From NCBI RefSeq assembly GCF_900187065.1, contig NZ_LT906483.1, positions 1,364,001 through 1,428,000 of the forward strand: a stretch of 64,000 bases of DNA, in the 5' to 3' direction. The DNA comes from Mycolicibacterium thermoresistibile (GTDB lineage Bacteria > Actinomycetota > Actinomycetes > Mycobacteriales > Mycobacteriaceae). Shown piece by piece: positions 49,829 through 59,771 of this stretch. Both the position numbers and the translations under genes were made by a program. How positions within the stretch are numbered: position 1 is the first letter of the stretch; each line of letters starts with the position of its first letter. The notes under the pieces were generated by a model. That model worked only from the letters and a program-made list of their open reading frames with translations. It was not told the DNA's origin and made no database searches.

Positions 49829-51297
49829 TGCTCACCCGGTTCGTGCGGACCCAACTGGTCATCTTCGTGATCTCCTCGATCATCGGCATGGCCGTCATGG
49901 GGCTGGTGTACATGCAGATCCCCACCCTGCTGGGCATCGGCCGGATCACGGTGCAGGTCGAACTGCCCGACACCGGAGGTCTCTACCGGTTCGGCAATGT
50001 GACGATGCGCGGGGTGAAGGTCGGCAAGGTGACCGGGGTCGGCCTGCGCCCCACCAGCGCGGTGGCCACCTTGTCGCTCGAGTCCTCGGCGCGGATACCG
50101 GCCGATCTGACCGCGGAGGTGCGCAGCATCTCGGCGGTGGGGGAGCAGTACATCGATCTCCTCCCGCGCCGGGACGGGCCGCCCTATCTTCGCGACGGTT
50201 CGGTGATCCCCGCCGCCGACGTACGCCTCCCGCAACAGGTCGGCCCCATGCTGGATCAGGTCAGCGCGTTGCTCGACACCATCCCGCGGGATCAGCTGCA
50301 ACGTCTCATCGACGAGAGCTACACGGGACTGTCCGGCGCCGGATACGAGCTCGGATCGCTGTTCGACTCGTCCGCGCGGGTCAGCGCCGACATCGGCGCG
50401 GTGTCCGAGCGGCTCCGCGACCTGGTCGACGGTGCGGCGCCGCTGACGGATTCGCAGGTGCAGACCACCGAGGCGCTGCGCACCCTGGCGCGCAGCAGCG
50501 CGGGGATCACCGGACAGGTCCGGCGGAACGACCCGGATGTCCGCAGACTGCTGGCCGACGGGCCCGGGCTGACCACCGAGGTGTCGGCGCTGTTGGCTCA
50601 GGTGAAGCCGACGTTACCGGTGTTGCTGGCGAATCTGGTCTCGGTCGGACAGGTGGGCGTGACCTACCGCAACAACATCCGGCAGCTGATGGTGATGTTG
50701 CCGCTGACCGCCTCCGGCATCCAGTCGTACGCCGCCCCGAACAACAACCCGACCGGTATCCCGTTGTCGGAATTCGCGATCGGCATCGCCGACCCGCCGG
50801 TGTGCACGGTCGGGTTCCTGCCGCCGTCGGAGTGGCGGTCACCCGACGACACCAGCGAGATCGACACGCCCGAGGGTCTCTACTGCAAACTGCCCCAGGA
50901 TTCCCCGATCAGCGTGCGCGGGGTCCGCAACAGCCCGTGTGTGGAACATCCGGGCAAGCGGGCGCCGACCGTCGAGATCTGCAACAGCGACCGACCGTTC
51001 GTCCCGTTGGCGATGCGTCAACACGCCCTGGGCCCGTATCCGTTCGACCCCAACCTGATCGCCCAGGGCATCCCGGTCGACAGCCGCGTCACCGACGAGG
51101 ACCACCTCTACGGTCCGATCGGCGGGACACCGATGCCCGCCGGGACCCCGCCTCCCGAGCTGCCACCGCCGCCGTCGGTGGCCGTCGCGCCGTACAACCC
51201 GCAGACCGGTCAGTACACGGCGCCCGACGGCTCCGTCGGCTACCAACACGATCTGGTGCGACCGGCGACGTCTCCGGACGATCTGTTCCCGCGCTGA
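49828..51297 (+). CDS. mceF: Mce family protein MceF
   Basis: 489 residues. Membrane span LVIFVISSIIGMAVMGLVY near residues 10-30, Mce domain (VELPDTGGLYRFGNVTMRG, VKVGKVTGVGL), helices, then a C-terminal domain with several Cys (FAIGIADPPVCTVGF, LYCKLPQDSP) and a Pro-rich end. ATG 49828 overlaps the MceE stop (TGATG). No Mce-associated (mas) genes follow; the next gene is convergent 3 bases away, so the operon ends here. Confidence 0.92.
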   Translation: MLTRFVRTQLVIFVISSIIGMAVMGLVYMQIPTLLGIGRITVQVELPDTGGLYRFGNVTMRGVKVGKVTGVGLRPTSAVATLSLESSARIPADLTAEVRSISAVGEQYIDLLPRRDGPPYLRDGSVIPAADVRLPQQVGPMLDQVSALLDTIPRDQLQRLIDESYTGLSGAGYELGSLFDSSARVSADIGAVSERLRDLVDGAAPLTDSQVQTTEALRTLARSSAGITGQVRRNDPDVRRLLADGPGLTTEVSALLAQVKPTLPVLLANLVSVGQVGVTYRNNIRQLMVMLPLTASGIQSYAAPNNNPTGIPLSEFAIGIADPPVCTVGFLPPSEWRSPDDTSEIDTPEGLYCKLPQDSPISVRGVRNSPCVEHPGKRAPTVEICNSDRPFVPLAMRQHALGPYPFDPNLIAQGIPVDSRVTDEDHLYGPIGGTPMPAGTPPPELPPPPSVAVAPYNPQTGQYTAPDGSVGYQHDLVRPATSPDDLFPR

Positions 51298-51300
51298 CCG

Positions 51301-51840
51301 TCAGGACAGGCGAACGAGCCGGAACGGCAACGTGATCACCGTGGGGTAGCCCACCCCGCACGCACCCGGCTCCCCGGTGGTGGTGTCATCGCCGGCGAGG
51401 ACCGAGTCGCCGACCACGTAGGTGCCGCCGGTCATCGGATAGAACCGGTACAGCTGGTGCCCGGGATACACGGTGTCGTCCGGGCACGGCTGCCAATGCT
51501 CGAGCGTCCGGCGCAGGGTCCACGTCTGCGTCTGGAAGTGGATGTCGGCACTCCAGCCGGCGTCGCTCACCACCTGCCCGTCGCACGTCTGCGGGTCGCT
51601 GCAGGACGATTCGATCGTCCACGTCTGCACCACCGTCGGCAGTGGCCGGTACACATCGTCGATCTTGGCCCAGTCGCCGATGGACACCGCCTGATAGGTG
51701 CCGTTCAATGCCGGGGTGGGTGGGGCGGGCACACCAGTAGCCGGCGTGGCGGCGGGTGTGCCCGCCCACACCAGCAGCCCCACCGCGGCGGCTGCCGAGA
51801 CGCGGATGCCCGAGCGGTCCGGGGATTCGACTCGCGGCAC
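51301..51840 (-). CDS. Secreted protein of unknown function
   Basis: 179 residues from GTG 51840, which has AGGAGGG upstream. A signal peptide is seen (RVSAAAAVGLLVWAGTPAAT, cleavage after ~35), then LNGTYQAVSIGDWAKIDDVY and a beta-rich domain with paired Cys (SSCSDPQTCDG, WQPCPDD, GACGVGYP). The pattern matches small exported mycobacterial proteins that I cannot assign to a function. Convergent with mceF, divergent from the MFS gene; a weak copy of the island motif may lie at 51876-51891. Confidence 0.75.
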   Translation of the reverse strand: MPRVESPDRSGIRVSAAAAVGLLVWAGTPAATPATGVPAPPTPALNGTYQAVSIGDWAKIDDVYRPLPTVVQTWTIESSCSDPQTCDGQVVSDAGWSADIHFQTQTWTLRRTLEHWQPCPDDTVYPGHQLYRFYPMTGGTYVVGDSVLAGDDTTTGEPGACGVGYPTVITLPFRLVRLS

Positions 51841-52017
51841 GACCGGCCCTCCTGCGAATGGGTGTTTTCGCCTGGCGGAAACGACATTATCACTCAGATC
51901 GTCGCGCGCGGCCCGGGTTTGGCGGTTCGGGAGTTGGACTATCAGGACGCCATTGACTACTAAAGACACCGGTACCGGAAACAGCGGGTACCAGATGCGA
52001 GGCACCAGCACGGCCGC

Positions 52018-53481
52018 GTGAACTCCCAGCAGCCGGCCGGGTCACCGCCGGACGCCGGCAGCGGAGGTAGCGGATTGAGGTTGCGACACGATGCGCGCAC
52101 CCCGGTGTTGGTCGCCTTGATCCTCACCATGGCCCTGGTCGCCATGGACACCACCATCCTGGCCACCGCCGTTCCCCAGGTCGTCGGCGACCTCGGCGGC
52201 TTCGACCAGGTCGGCTGGGTGTTCTCCGGCTACCTGTTGGCCCAGACGGTGACCATCCCGATCTACGGCAAACTGGCCGACCTGTACGGCCGCAGACCGA
52301 TCCTGATCTTCGGGGTGGTGGCCTTCCTGATCGGCTCGGCGCTGTCGGCGGCCAGCTGGAACATGGCGACGCTGGCGATCTTCCGCGCCATCCAGGGGCT
52401 GGGCGCGGGCGCCATCTCGGCGACCGTGCAGACCGTCGCCGGCGATCTCTACACCGTCGCCGAGCGGGGCCGCATCCAGGGTTATCTGGCCAGCGTCTGG
52501 GGCATCTCGGCGGTCATCGCACCCGCGCTCGGCGGGTTCTTCGCCCAGTACCTGACCTGGCGCTGGATCTTTCTGGTCAACATTCCGATCGGCGTCTTCG
52601 CCCTGTATCTGATCGCTCGCGACCTGCACGAAGACGTCGTCCGGCGACCACACCGCATCGACTATCTCGGCGCCGGACTGGTGCTCGTCTCGGCCGGGCT
52701 GTTCATCCTCGGCCTGCTCAGCGGTGGGGTGCACTGGTCGTGGACCTCGCCGACGAGCGTCGTCGTGTTCACCGGCGCCGCGCTGGCCGGTGTCGCGCTG
52801 CTGGTGGTGGAATCGCGGGCGGCCGAACCGGTGCTGCCGCTGTCGATGCTGACCCGGCGCCTCACCGCGCCCTCCTTCGCCGCCACCGCGACCGCCGGGA
52901 TGATCGTGATCGGGTTGTCGGTGTACCTGCCCAACTGGGGGCAGACGGTGCTGGGGCTGTCCCCGGTGGCGGCCGGTTTCGTGCTGGCGATCATGAGCAT
53001 CACCTGGCCGATCTCATCCGGCTTCTCCGCCCGGCTCTACCTGCGGATCGGTTTCCGCGACACCGCGCTGGTGGGCGCGTCGTGCGCGGTCGCCGCCGGG
53101 ACCGGTCTGGTGCTGCTCGGCCCCGCGCCGCCGGTGTGGCAGCCGGTGGTGTACACCGCGCTGATGGGCGCCGGGATGGGGTTGCTGTTCTCGCCGTTGA
53201 TCGTCGGCCTGCAGAACACCGTCGGCTGGGATCAGCGCGGCACCGTCACCGGAGGGCTGATGTTCTCCCGGTTCCTCGGGCAGAGCATCGGCGCCGCCGG
53301 CTTCGGTGCGGTCGCCAACGCCGTGCTGCGCCGGTACGAACCGGACACCTCGGCGGCGGCGATGGGGGCGGCCAGCCATGCGGTGTTCGTCGGTCTGCTG
53401 GTGGCCGCGGTCGCCACGGTGGTGCTGCTGCTCACCGTGCCGCGCCGGTTTCCCACCCACCACGTCGCCGTCGTGGACTGA
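52018..53481 (+). CDS. MFS transporter, DHA2 (EmrB/QacA) type, 14 TM
   Basis: 487 residues with a short cytoplasmic N-terminus, then ALILTMALVAMDTTILATAV with the TM1 motif D1, GKLADLYGRRPIL (motif A), and GISAVIAPALGGFFAQ (motif C, antiporter). The hydrophobic segments fit 14 TM helices. Proton-driven efflux of drugs or metabolites is the usual role. GTG 52018 is used; the ribosome binding site is poor. It is followed 16 bases later by a small membrane-protein gene. Confidence 0.9.
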   Translation: MNSQQPAGSPPDAGSGGSGLRLRHDARTPVLVALILTMALVAMDTTILATAVPQVVGDLGGFDQVGWVFSGYLLAQTVTIPIYGKLADLYGRRPILIFGVVAFLIGSALSAASWNMATLAIFRAIQGLGAGAISATVQTVAGDLYTVAERGRIQGYLASVWGISAVIAPALGGFFAQYLTWRWIFLVNIPIGVFALYLIARDLHEDVVRRPHRIDYLGAGLVLVSAGLFILGLLSGGVHWSWTSPTSVVVFTGAALAGVALLVVESRAAEPVLPLSMLTRRLTAPSFAATATAGMIVIGLSVYLPNWGQTVLGLSPVAAGFVLAIMSITWPISSGFSARLYLRIGFRDTALVGASCAVAAGTGLVLLGPAPPVWQPVVYTALMGAGMGLLFSPLIVGLQNTVGWDQRGTVTGGLMFSRFLGQSIGAAGFGAVANAVLRRYEPDTSAAAMGAASHAVFVGLLVAAVATVVLLLTVPRRFPTHHVAVVD

Positions 53482-53497
53482 TTGCCACACTGGTGTC

Positions 53498-53716
53498 ATG
53501 GCACAGAAGTGGCAGGACCTGTCTCCGGTGCAACGCAGGGTGGTCGCGGTGCTGGCCACCGTCCAGCTGGCGCTCGCGCTGGCGGCGTGGATCGACCTGG
53601 CGCGCCGCCCGGCCGATCGCGTCAACGGCAGCAAGGTGAAGTGGGCGGCGGTGATCGGGATCAACTTCGTCGGACCGCTGCGGTACTTCACCAAGGGCCG
53701 CATCAGCGGACGCTGA
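53498..53716 (+). CDS. Small membrane protein, PLDc_N-like
   Basis: 72 residues. One clear span (VVAVLATVQLALALAAWIDL) then KVKWAAVIGINFVGPLRYF, the pattern of PLDc N-terminal domain proteins (PF13396), small two-helix membrane proteins of unknown role. ATG 53498. It overlaps the convergent quinone oxidoreductase gene by 14 bp. Confidence 0.75.
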   Translation: MAQKWQDLSPVQRRVVAVLATVQLALALAAWIDLARRPADRVNGSKVKWAAVIGINFVGPLRYFTKGRISGR

Positions 53717-54674
53717 GCACCACCTTGCCCTTGGCGCTGCGGTTCTCCAGCGACGCGATCGCCTCGGCCGCCCGCTCCAGCGGATAGACCACCGGTTCGG
53801 GTGCCGGCACCCGGCCGGACGCCAGCAGCGGCTCCAGTTCGGCCCACTGCTCCTGCAGATAGCCGGGATGCGCGAACGTCCAGGCACCCCAGCCGACACC
53901 GACCACGTCGACGTTGTTGAGCAGCAACCGGTTCACCTTGACGGTGGGGATCTCACCGGCGGTGAAACCCAGCACCAGCAACCGTCCGCCCGGCGCCAGC
54001 GAGCGCAGCGAATCGGTGAACCGGTCACCGCCGACGGGGTCGACCACGATGTCCACCCCGCGGCCGCCGGTGAGTTCCCTGACCGCATCCTTGAAGCCGT
54101 CGGCCAGGACGACGTCGTCGGCTCCCGCCGCGGTGGCGACGGCCTTCTTGTCCTCGGTGCTGACCACCGCGATGGTGCGCGCCGCACCCCACGCCGGCGC
54201 CAACCGCAGCGTCGACGTCCCGATACCGCCGGCTGCCCCGTGCACCAGCACCGTCTCTCCCCGGCTCAGCCGGCCGCGGGTGCGTAACGCACAGTGCACG
54301 GTCAGGTCGTTGAACAACAGCCCGGCGCCGGCCTCGAAGGACACCGCATCGGGCAGCTTGAACACCCGGTCCGGCGCCAGTGCGACCACCTCGGCCATCC
54401 CGCCGTGCAGCATCGTCAACCCGGCCACCCGGTCACCCTTCGCGACGTGCGCACCGGCCGGTGCGCTGCGCACCTCCCCGGCGACCTCCGCGCCGGGGAT
54501 GAACGGCAGTTCGGGTTTGTACTGGTACAGCCCGCGGGTCAGCAGCGCATCCGGGAACGACACCCCGGCGGCGTGCACATCGATGATCACCGCGTCGGAG
54601 TCGGTGGGCTCCTCCCACTCGACGACCTCGACCGCCTCCGGACCGTCCAGCCGGGAAACCTGCACTGCTCGCAT
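53703..54674 (-). CDS. NADPH:quinone oxidoreductase-like MDR protein (zinc-free)
   Basis: 323 residues. MDR fold: AAGVSFPDALLTRGLYQYKP at the substrate domain, VLVHGAAGGIGTSTLRLAP at the Rossmann fold (GxxGxxG). No zinc ligands are seen, as in quinone oxidoreductases. It would reduce quinones or enones with NADPH. ATG 54674. Monocistronic and outside the motif-bearing island; the intergenic region 54675-54849 shows nothing notable. Confidence 0.88.
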   Translation of the reverse strand: MRAVQVSRLDGPEAVEVVEWEEPTDSDAVIIDVHAAGVSFPDALLTRGLYQYKPELPFIPGAEVAGEVRSAPAGAHVAKGDRVAGLTMLHGGMAEVVALAPDRVFKLPDAVSFEAGAGLLFNDLTVHCALRTRGRLSRGETVLVHGAAGGIGTSTLRLAPAWGAARTIAVVSTEDKKAVATAAGADDVVLADGFKDAVRELTGGRGVDIVVDPVGGDRFTDSLRSLAPGGRLLVLGFTAGEIPTVKVNRLLLNNVDVVGVGWGAWTFAHPGYLQEQWAELEPLLASGRVPAPEPVVYPLERAAEAIASLENRSAKGKVVLSVR

Positions 54675-54849
54675 TCGCCTGCCCTACCTACCTGCCTCAG
54701 CTGCCTGTCTTCGCCGGGAGTGTGCCCCGTGATCATCTAACATCCCCGGCGGTGACCCGCGGCGGCCGACGCGCAGACCCGGCCCCGGCCCCGGTCGTTA
54801 AGCTGTCCTGCGCAACGGGGCAACGTCGCCGACGTCGAACGGAGTGCGC

Positions 54850-55815
54850 ATGATACGAGGTAGACGAGCCGGACGAGCGTCCAGCACCCTCGCGGCGGTG
54901 GAGCAGATGCCGCCCGGCCGGGTCGTGTCGGTGACCGCCCCCGACGGTGTCCGGCTGCACGCCGAGGTGTTCGGCCCCGCCGACGCCCCGCCGATCGTGC
55001 TGGCGCACGGCATCACCTGCGCCATCCGGGTCTGGGCCCATCAGATCGCCGAGTTGGCGGACGACTACCGGGTGATCGCGTTCGATCACCGCGGCCACGG
55101 CCGCAGCAGCGTCCCCCGGCGCCGGTGGCAGTACAGCCTGGACCACCTGGCCTCCGATCTGGACGCGGTGCTGGACGCCACGCTCGACCCGGGTGAACGC
55201 GCCGTCATCGCCGGACATTCGATGGGCGGTATCGCGATCAGCTCGTGGGCGGAGCGGTATCCGGAGCGGGTGTCCGAACGCGCCGCCGCGGTCGCGTTGA
55301 TCAACACCACCACCGGTGATCTGCTGCACAACGTGCAACTGCTGCCGGTGCCCGACCGGTTCGCCGCCGTCCGGGTGCGCACCGCGAGCGCCGTGATCAA
55401 GACGGTCGCCGGGATGCCGGCGCGGTTGGCCGCGGTGCCGAGCCGCTACGTCGTGTCGATGATGGCGGTGGGTCGTGACGCCGACCCCGCCATCACGAAC
55501 TTCGTGCACGAACTGTTCACCGAGACCCCGCCGGCGGCGCGGGACGGTTGGGCCCGCACCCTGGTCGACGCGATGGGGCCGCGGCACATCGGCCTGCACA
55601 ACCTCACCGTGCCGACGCTGGTCATCGGTAGCGACCGGGACCGGCTGCTGCCGCTGGTCTCGTCCCGCCGCATCGCCGAGGCCGCGCCCAACCTGTTCGA
55701 CTTCGTCGAACTGCCCGGCGGGCACTGCGCGATCCTGGAGTGCCCCGACCGGGTCAACGATCACCTGCGGGCGCTGGCCGCGGCGGCAGCCGACGCCCGC
55801 CGCGCGACGTCCTGA
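54850..55815 (+). CDS. Alpha/beta hydrolase
   Basis: 321 residues. Oxyanion LAHGITCAIRVW, nucleophile elbow AGHSMGGIA (Ser), acid in IGSDRDRLLPL and catalytic His in ELPGGHCAIL. A hydrolase or esterase of unknown substrate. ATG 54850 has GGAG upstream; GTG 54844 is an alternative. The first ~20 residues are basic. Convergent with the amine oxidase gene (11-base gap). Confidence 0.88.
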   Translation: MIRGRRAGRASSTLAAVEQMPPGRVVSVTAPDGVRLHAEVFGPADAPPIVLAHGITCAIRVWAHQIAELADDYRVIAFDHRGHGRSSVPRRRWQYSLDHLASDLDAVLDATLDPGERAVIAGHSMGGIAISSWAERYPERVSERAAAVALINTTTGDLLHNVQLLPVPDRFAAVRVRTASAVIKTVAGMPARLAAVPSRYVVSMMAVGRDADPAITNFVHELFTETPPAARDGWARTLVDAMGPRHIGLHNLTVPTLVIGSDRDRLLPLVSSRRIAEAAPNLFDFVELPGGHCAILECPDRVNDHLRALAAAAADARRATS

Positions 55816-55826
55816 CCGCCGGAGGT

Positions 55827-57188
55827 TCAACCGCCGGAGGACAATCGGCGGTGGACTTCGGCGGCGGCGCGTTGCCCGGACCGCACCGCGCCATCGAGGA
55901 AACCGGTCCACTGGTCGGCGGTTTCGGTTCCCGCCCAGTAGATCTGGTCGACCGGCTCGCGCAACCAGGGGCCGAATTCGGTCCAGGACCCGGGCGGCAC
56001 CGCGGCCGTGGGTCCTCCTGGGGCGAAATCATCGCAGCCCCAACAGAAGTCGAGATAGTCGATGGGTTTGAGTGCGGCGTCGCCGAACAGTTTGGCGAAC
56101 CCGTGTAGGGCCTTGTCGCGCCGGCGGTCCGGGCTCAGCGGATCGAAGGTGCGGGCATCGGTGAACCCGAGCAGGATGCCCGGCCCGTTCTCGTCGGGGC
56201 TGACGTCGAAGGTGATGAACACCGGGCCGTCGTCGGACAGCGCCTCACCCGACCGGCCGTCGGCCCGCCAGAACGGGGTGTCGTACGCGGCGTAGGCCTT
56301 GCTCAACATGCCCTGCGGCCAGTGTCCGGGCAGCGCGGTGTGCCGCGGCGGCAGTGCCGGGTCGAACTCGATGGCATCCCGGTGCGCCGGCGGCACCGCC
56401 ACCACGACGGCCCCCGCGGTAACCCCGTCCCCGGATCCGGTGTGGACGGTCACCGTGCCGTCGGGGTTGCGGGTGATGCGGCGCACCGGTGCGCCCAGCC
56501 GCACCCGCGATCCCGGTTCTGCGCCGTCGAGCTCCTCGGCCATCCGCTGCGCGATCTGCTGGGTGCCCGCCGGGAACCGGTCCTGCTGCGCCCCGCCCTC
56601 GACATCGAGCATCCGGCCCAGCCCGCCGGCGGCCTTCACATAACGCGCCGCGTGCAGCATCGACACCTGATGGGGTTCGCACCCCCAGGTCACCCGTGCC
56701 ATGATCGCCATCAGATCCCGGGTGGACGCGCTGGCGTACACCGACCGCAGCCACCGGTCGAGCGACATCGTGTCGAGCCGGTGCGCGGCCGGTGCCCGCC
56801 ACGGCTCGCCGACCGGGATCTGCCGGCACAACCGCTCGAACCGCCACTGGATGCGGGACACGTCGAGCAGCTCCAGGATCGACAGCGTCGGGATCGTGCT
56901 GCGGTACGACTTCAGCCGGCCCCGCCACAGGATCAGATTGTTGCCCTGGTGATACGTCCCGACCGTGGGGCAGCCGAGCTCGGCGGCCAGCCCGGTGACG
57001 GCGGTCTGGCCGGGGCCGACGAACGTCGCCCCCAGATCGACCGGCACCCCGGCCAGCGTCGCGGTGTACGACCGGCCGCCCACCCGGTCGCGGCCCTCGA
57101 ACACCACGACCTCGTATCCCAGCCCGGTGAGTTCCCGGGCGGCCGTCAACCCGGCGAAACCGGCCCCCACCACCACGACATCAACCAC
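55827..57188 (-). CDS. aofH: Flavin-containing amine oxidase, AofH (Rv3170)-like
   Basis: 453 residues. N-terminal FAD motif [28 protein letters not shown], and C-terminal [20 protein letters not shown], the flavin-binding signature of monoamine oxidases. Length and context match my recollection of M. tuberculosis Rv3170 next to Rv3168 and Rv3169; here the block is opened by the genes between 57236 and 59767. GTG 57188 lies 6 bases after a GACACT box, a leaderless arrangement. Oxidises amines or polyamines in principle. Confidence 0.85.
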   Translation of the reverse strand: MVDVVVVGAGFAGLTAARELTGLGYEVVVFEGRDRVGGRSYTATLAGVPVDLGATFVGPGQTAVTGLAAELGCPTVGTYHQGNNLILWRGRLKSYRSTIPTLSILELLDVSRIQWRFERLCRQIPVGEPWRAPAAHRLDTMSLDRWLRSVYASASTRDLMAIMARVTWGCEPHQVSMLHAARYVKAAGGLGRMLDVEGGAQQDRFPAGTQQIAQRMAEELDGAEPGSRVRLGAPVRRITRNPDGTVTVHTGSGDGVTAGAVVVAVPPAHRDAIEFDPALPPRHTALPGHWPQGMLSKAYAAYDTPFWRADGRSGEALSDDGPVFITFDVSPDENGPGILLGFTDARTFDPLSPDRRRDKALHGFAKLFGDAALKPIDYLDFCWGCDDFAPGGPTAAVPPGSWTEFGPWLREPVDQIYWAGTETADQWTGFLDGAVRSGQRAAAEVHRRLSSGG

Positions 57189-57235
57189 CCGACCAGTGTC
57201 GGGGATCGCGGCCGGGTTTGTCGCATACTTGCCCC
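57189..57235. promoter_or_regulatory. 47-bp divergent promoter with two leaderless-type starts
   Basis: On the plus strand CATACT (57224-57229) is 6 bases before GTG 57236. On the minus strand GACACT (57200-57195) is 6 bases before GTG 57188. Neither gene has a Shine-Dalgarno sequence, so both mRNAs probably begin at their start codons. Confidence 0.5.
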
Positions 57236-58216
57236 GTGAAGGTGATGACCGCGCTGTTCGGACCGATCGACGCCGCCGAGCAGGCGCGGACGCTGCGGGA
57301 AGCGGGGGTGGCCGGGGTGTTCACCTTCGAGGGGCCGCACGATGTGTTCACCCCGCTGGTGCGCGCCGCCACCGAGCCCGGTCTGGAGCTGCTGACCAAC
57401 GTCGCGATCGCGTTCCCCCGCAACCCCATCCATCTGGCCCATCAGGCCTACGATCTGCAGCTGCTCAGCGGGGGACGGTTCACCCTCGGCCTGGGCACCC
57501 AGATCCGCACGCAGATCGAGAAGCGGTTCGGCGCCGAGTTCGACCGGCCGGTGGCGCGGATGAAGGAACTGGTCGCGGCGCTCCGGCAGATCTTCGCGGC
57601 CTGGCAGCACGGGGAACGGTTGGACTTCCGCGGCGAGTTCTACCGGCACACCCTGATGACGCCCACCTTCAATCCGGGGCCGAACCCGTACGGGCCGCCG
57701 CCGATCCAGCTCGGCGCCCTGGGTCCGCAGTTGACCCGGGCCGCGGCCGAGGTCGCCGACGGCCTGCTGGTGATGCCGTTCGGCACCACCCGCTACCTGC
57801 GGGAGCGCACCATGGCGGCGGTCGACGCCGGGCTGGCGGCCGCGGGCCGCCGGCGGGAGGACTTCGCGGTGGTCCCCGAGATCATCGTGTCGCCCGGCGA
57901 CGACCACACCGCCACCCGCCGGCTGCTGGCGTTCTACGGTTCGACCCCGGCGTACCGGCCGGTGCTGGATCTGCACGGCTGGGGTGATCTGCAGCCCGAG
58001 CTGAACGCGCTGTCCAAGCAGGGCCGCTGGCAGGAGATGGGCGCCCTGATCGACGACGACATCCTGCACACCGTCGCCGCCTGCGGCGGCCCCGCCGAGA
58101 TCGCCGCCCACATCCGCGAGCGCGTCGCGGGCATCTCCGACCGTGTCTGCCTCTACGCGGCCGGGCCGATTCCGGTCGAGCGCTTGGCCGCGATCGTCCA
58201 CGAGCTGGCCGATTGA
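57236..58216 (+). CDS. F420-type luciferase-like (LLM) oxidoreductase
   Basis: 326 residues. TIM-barrel LLM motifs: [74 protein letters not shown]. Grouped with mycobacterial F420-dependent enzymes; FMN use is possible. GTG 57236 appears leaderless. It is followed after 30 bases by the EthA-like monooxygenase gene and may share its transcript. Confidence 0.86.
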   Translation: MKVMTALFGPIDAAEQARTLREAGVAGVFTFEGPHDVFTPLVRAATEPGLELLTNVAIAFPRNPIHLAHQAYDLQLLSGGRFTLGLGTQIRTQIEKRFGAEFDRPVARMKELVAALRQIFAAWQHGERLDFRGEFYRHTLMTPTFNPGPNPYGPPPIQLGALGPQLTRAAAEVADGLLVMPFGTTRYLRERTMAAVDAGLAAAGRRREDFAVVPEIIVSPGDDHTATRRLLAFYGSTPAYRPVLDLHGWGDLQPELNALSKQGRWQEMGALIDDDILHTVAACGGPAEIAAHIRERVAGISDRVCLYAAGPIPVERLAAIVHELAD

Positions 58217-58246
58217 CACCTATCGTGGGTGGCAGAGGAGGTCATC

Positions 58247-59767
58247 ATGACTCTTGACCAAGGCCCGGCGGTCGAGCAGTCCGCCCACCACGGAGACGCC
58301 GCCGAGTACTTCGACGTGTTGATCATCGGCGCCGGCATCTCCGGCATCGGCGCCGCGTACCGCATCAAGGAGAAGAATCCGGGCGTCAGCTACGCCATCC
58401 TGGAGCGCCGGTCCCGTATCGGCGGGACCTGGGACCTGTTCCGCTATCCCGGCATCCGGTCCGACAGCGACATCCTGACCCTGAGCTATCCGTGGGAGCC
58501 GTGGACCCGCCCGGAGAACGTCGCCGACGGCCCCGACATCCGGCAGTACCTCGTCGACACCGCGCGCAAGCACGGCATCTACGACAACATCCGGTTCGAC
58601 ACCCATGTGCTGTCGGCGGACTGGGACTCCTCGACCGACACCTGGACGGTGCAGACGACCGAGGACGGGCTGCCCCGCACCTACCGGTCGAGGTTCGTGT
58701 TCTTCGGCACCGGCTACTACGACTACGACGAGCCCTACGCCCCCGAGTTCCCGGGCATCGAGAACTTCAAGGGTGAGGTGGTCCACCCCCAGCACTGGCC
58801 GGAATCGCTGGATTACGCGGGGAAGCGGATGGTGGTGATCGGCTCCGGCGCCACCGCGATCAGCCTGATCCCGTCGCTGACCGAGCAGGCCGAACACGTC
58901 ACCATGCTGCAGCGCACCCCGACGTATCTGCTGTCGAGCCCGCGGATCAACCCCGTGGTGCAGGCGCTGCGCAAGATCCCGCCGCGCTGGCTCGGCTACC
59001 GGCTGGCGTGGTTGTACAACCTGATCTTCGTGGTGGCCGTCTACGCGATCGCCAAGGCCGCGCCCAGGTTCAGTCGCTGGTTCATCCGCACGGTCGCGAA
59101 GATCTACCTGCCCAAGGACTATCCGGTCGACGTGCACTTCAACCCGCCGTACGACCCGTGGGATCAGCGGTTGTGCCTGATCCTGTCCGGTGACTTCTAC
59201 AAGGCCATCCGCGAGGGCCGCGCCACCGTGGTCACCGACAACATCGACCACATCGACGAGACCGGCATCGTGCTGCGGTCCGGCAACCGGATCGACGCCG
59301 ACATCATCGTCACCGCGACCGGTCTGCAACTGCAGGCGCTCGGCGGGGTGCGACTCTCGATCGACGGTGAGGAGATCAAGCCGCAGGACCGGTTCGTCTT
59401 CAAGGAGCACATGCTCGAGGACGTGCCCAACCTGGCGTGGTGCATCGGCTACATCAACGCGTCGTGGACGCTGCGGGCCGATCTCACCGCACGGGCCTTC
59501 GCCCGGTTGATCGCCCACATGCGCAAGCACGGCTACACCCACGGCTATCCGCATCTGGGGGACACCCCGATGAAGGAGAAGCCGGCCTGGAACATCAACG
59601 CCGGCTACGTCAAACGGGCGCTGCACGCGTTGCCAAAGTCCGGGACCCGACGGCCCTGGAACGTGCGGCACAACTACCTGCTCGACGTGGTGGATCACCG
59701 TTTCGACCGGATCGACGAATCGATGGTGTTCGGCCGGGTCGGCGCCCCGCTCAAACAGCCGGCCTGA
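58247..59767 (+). CDS. Baeyer-Villiger / flavin monooxygenase, EthA-like
   Basis: 506 residues. Rossmann motifs DVLIIGAGISGIGAAYRI and MVVIGSGATAISLIPSL flank the signature region; GGTWDLFRYPGIRSDSD, HPQHWPESLDYAGKR and the Baeyer-Villiger-type stretch match M. tuberculosis EthA (Rv3854c) closely as I recall it. It would insert oxygen next to a carbonyl or oxidise sulfur, using NADPH. ATG 58247 has AGAGGAGG upstream. EthA activates ethionamide in M. tuberculosis; this paralogue's substrate is unknown. Confidence 0.9.
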   Translation: MTLDQGPAVEQSAHHGDAAEYFDVLIIGAGISGIGAAYRIKEKNPGVSYAILERRSRIGGTWDLFRYPGIRSDSDILTLSYPWEPWTRPENVADGPDIRQYLVDTARKHGIYDNIRFDTHVLSADWDSSTDTWTVQTTEDGLPRTYRSRFVFFGTGYYDYDEPYAPEFPGIENFKGEVVHPQHWPESLDYAGKRMVVIGSGATAISLIPSLTEQAEHVTMLQRTPTYLLSSPRINPVVQALRKIPPRWLGYRLAWLYNLIFVVAVYAIAKAAPRFSRWFIRTVAKIYLPKDYPVDVHFNPPYDPWDQRLCLILSGDFYKAIREGRATVVTDNIDHIDETGIVLRSGNRIDADIIVTATGLQLQALGGVRLSIDGEEIKPQDRFVFKEHMLEDVPNLAWCIGYINASWTLRADLTARAFARLIAHMRKHGYTHGYPHLGDTPMKEKPAWNINAGYVKRALHALPKSGTRRPWNVRHNYLLDVVDHRFDRIDESMVFGRVGAPLKQPA

Positions 59768-59771
59768 TCAG

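Noticed and set aside
51876..51891. CGGAAACGACATTATC before the secreted-protein gene as a motif copy
   Set aside because: Only the right half fits well; too weak to list as an operator.
55831..55851. CCGCCG/CGGCGG hairpin at the alpha/beta hydrolase-amine oxidase junction
   Set aside because: Short GC stem lying in the coding end of the amine oxidase; not distinctive.
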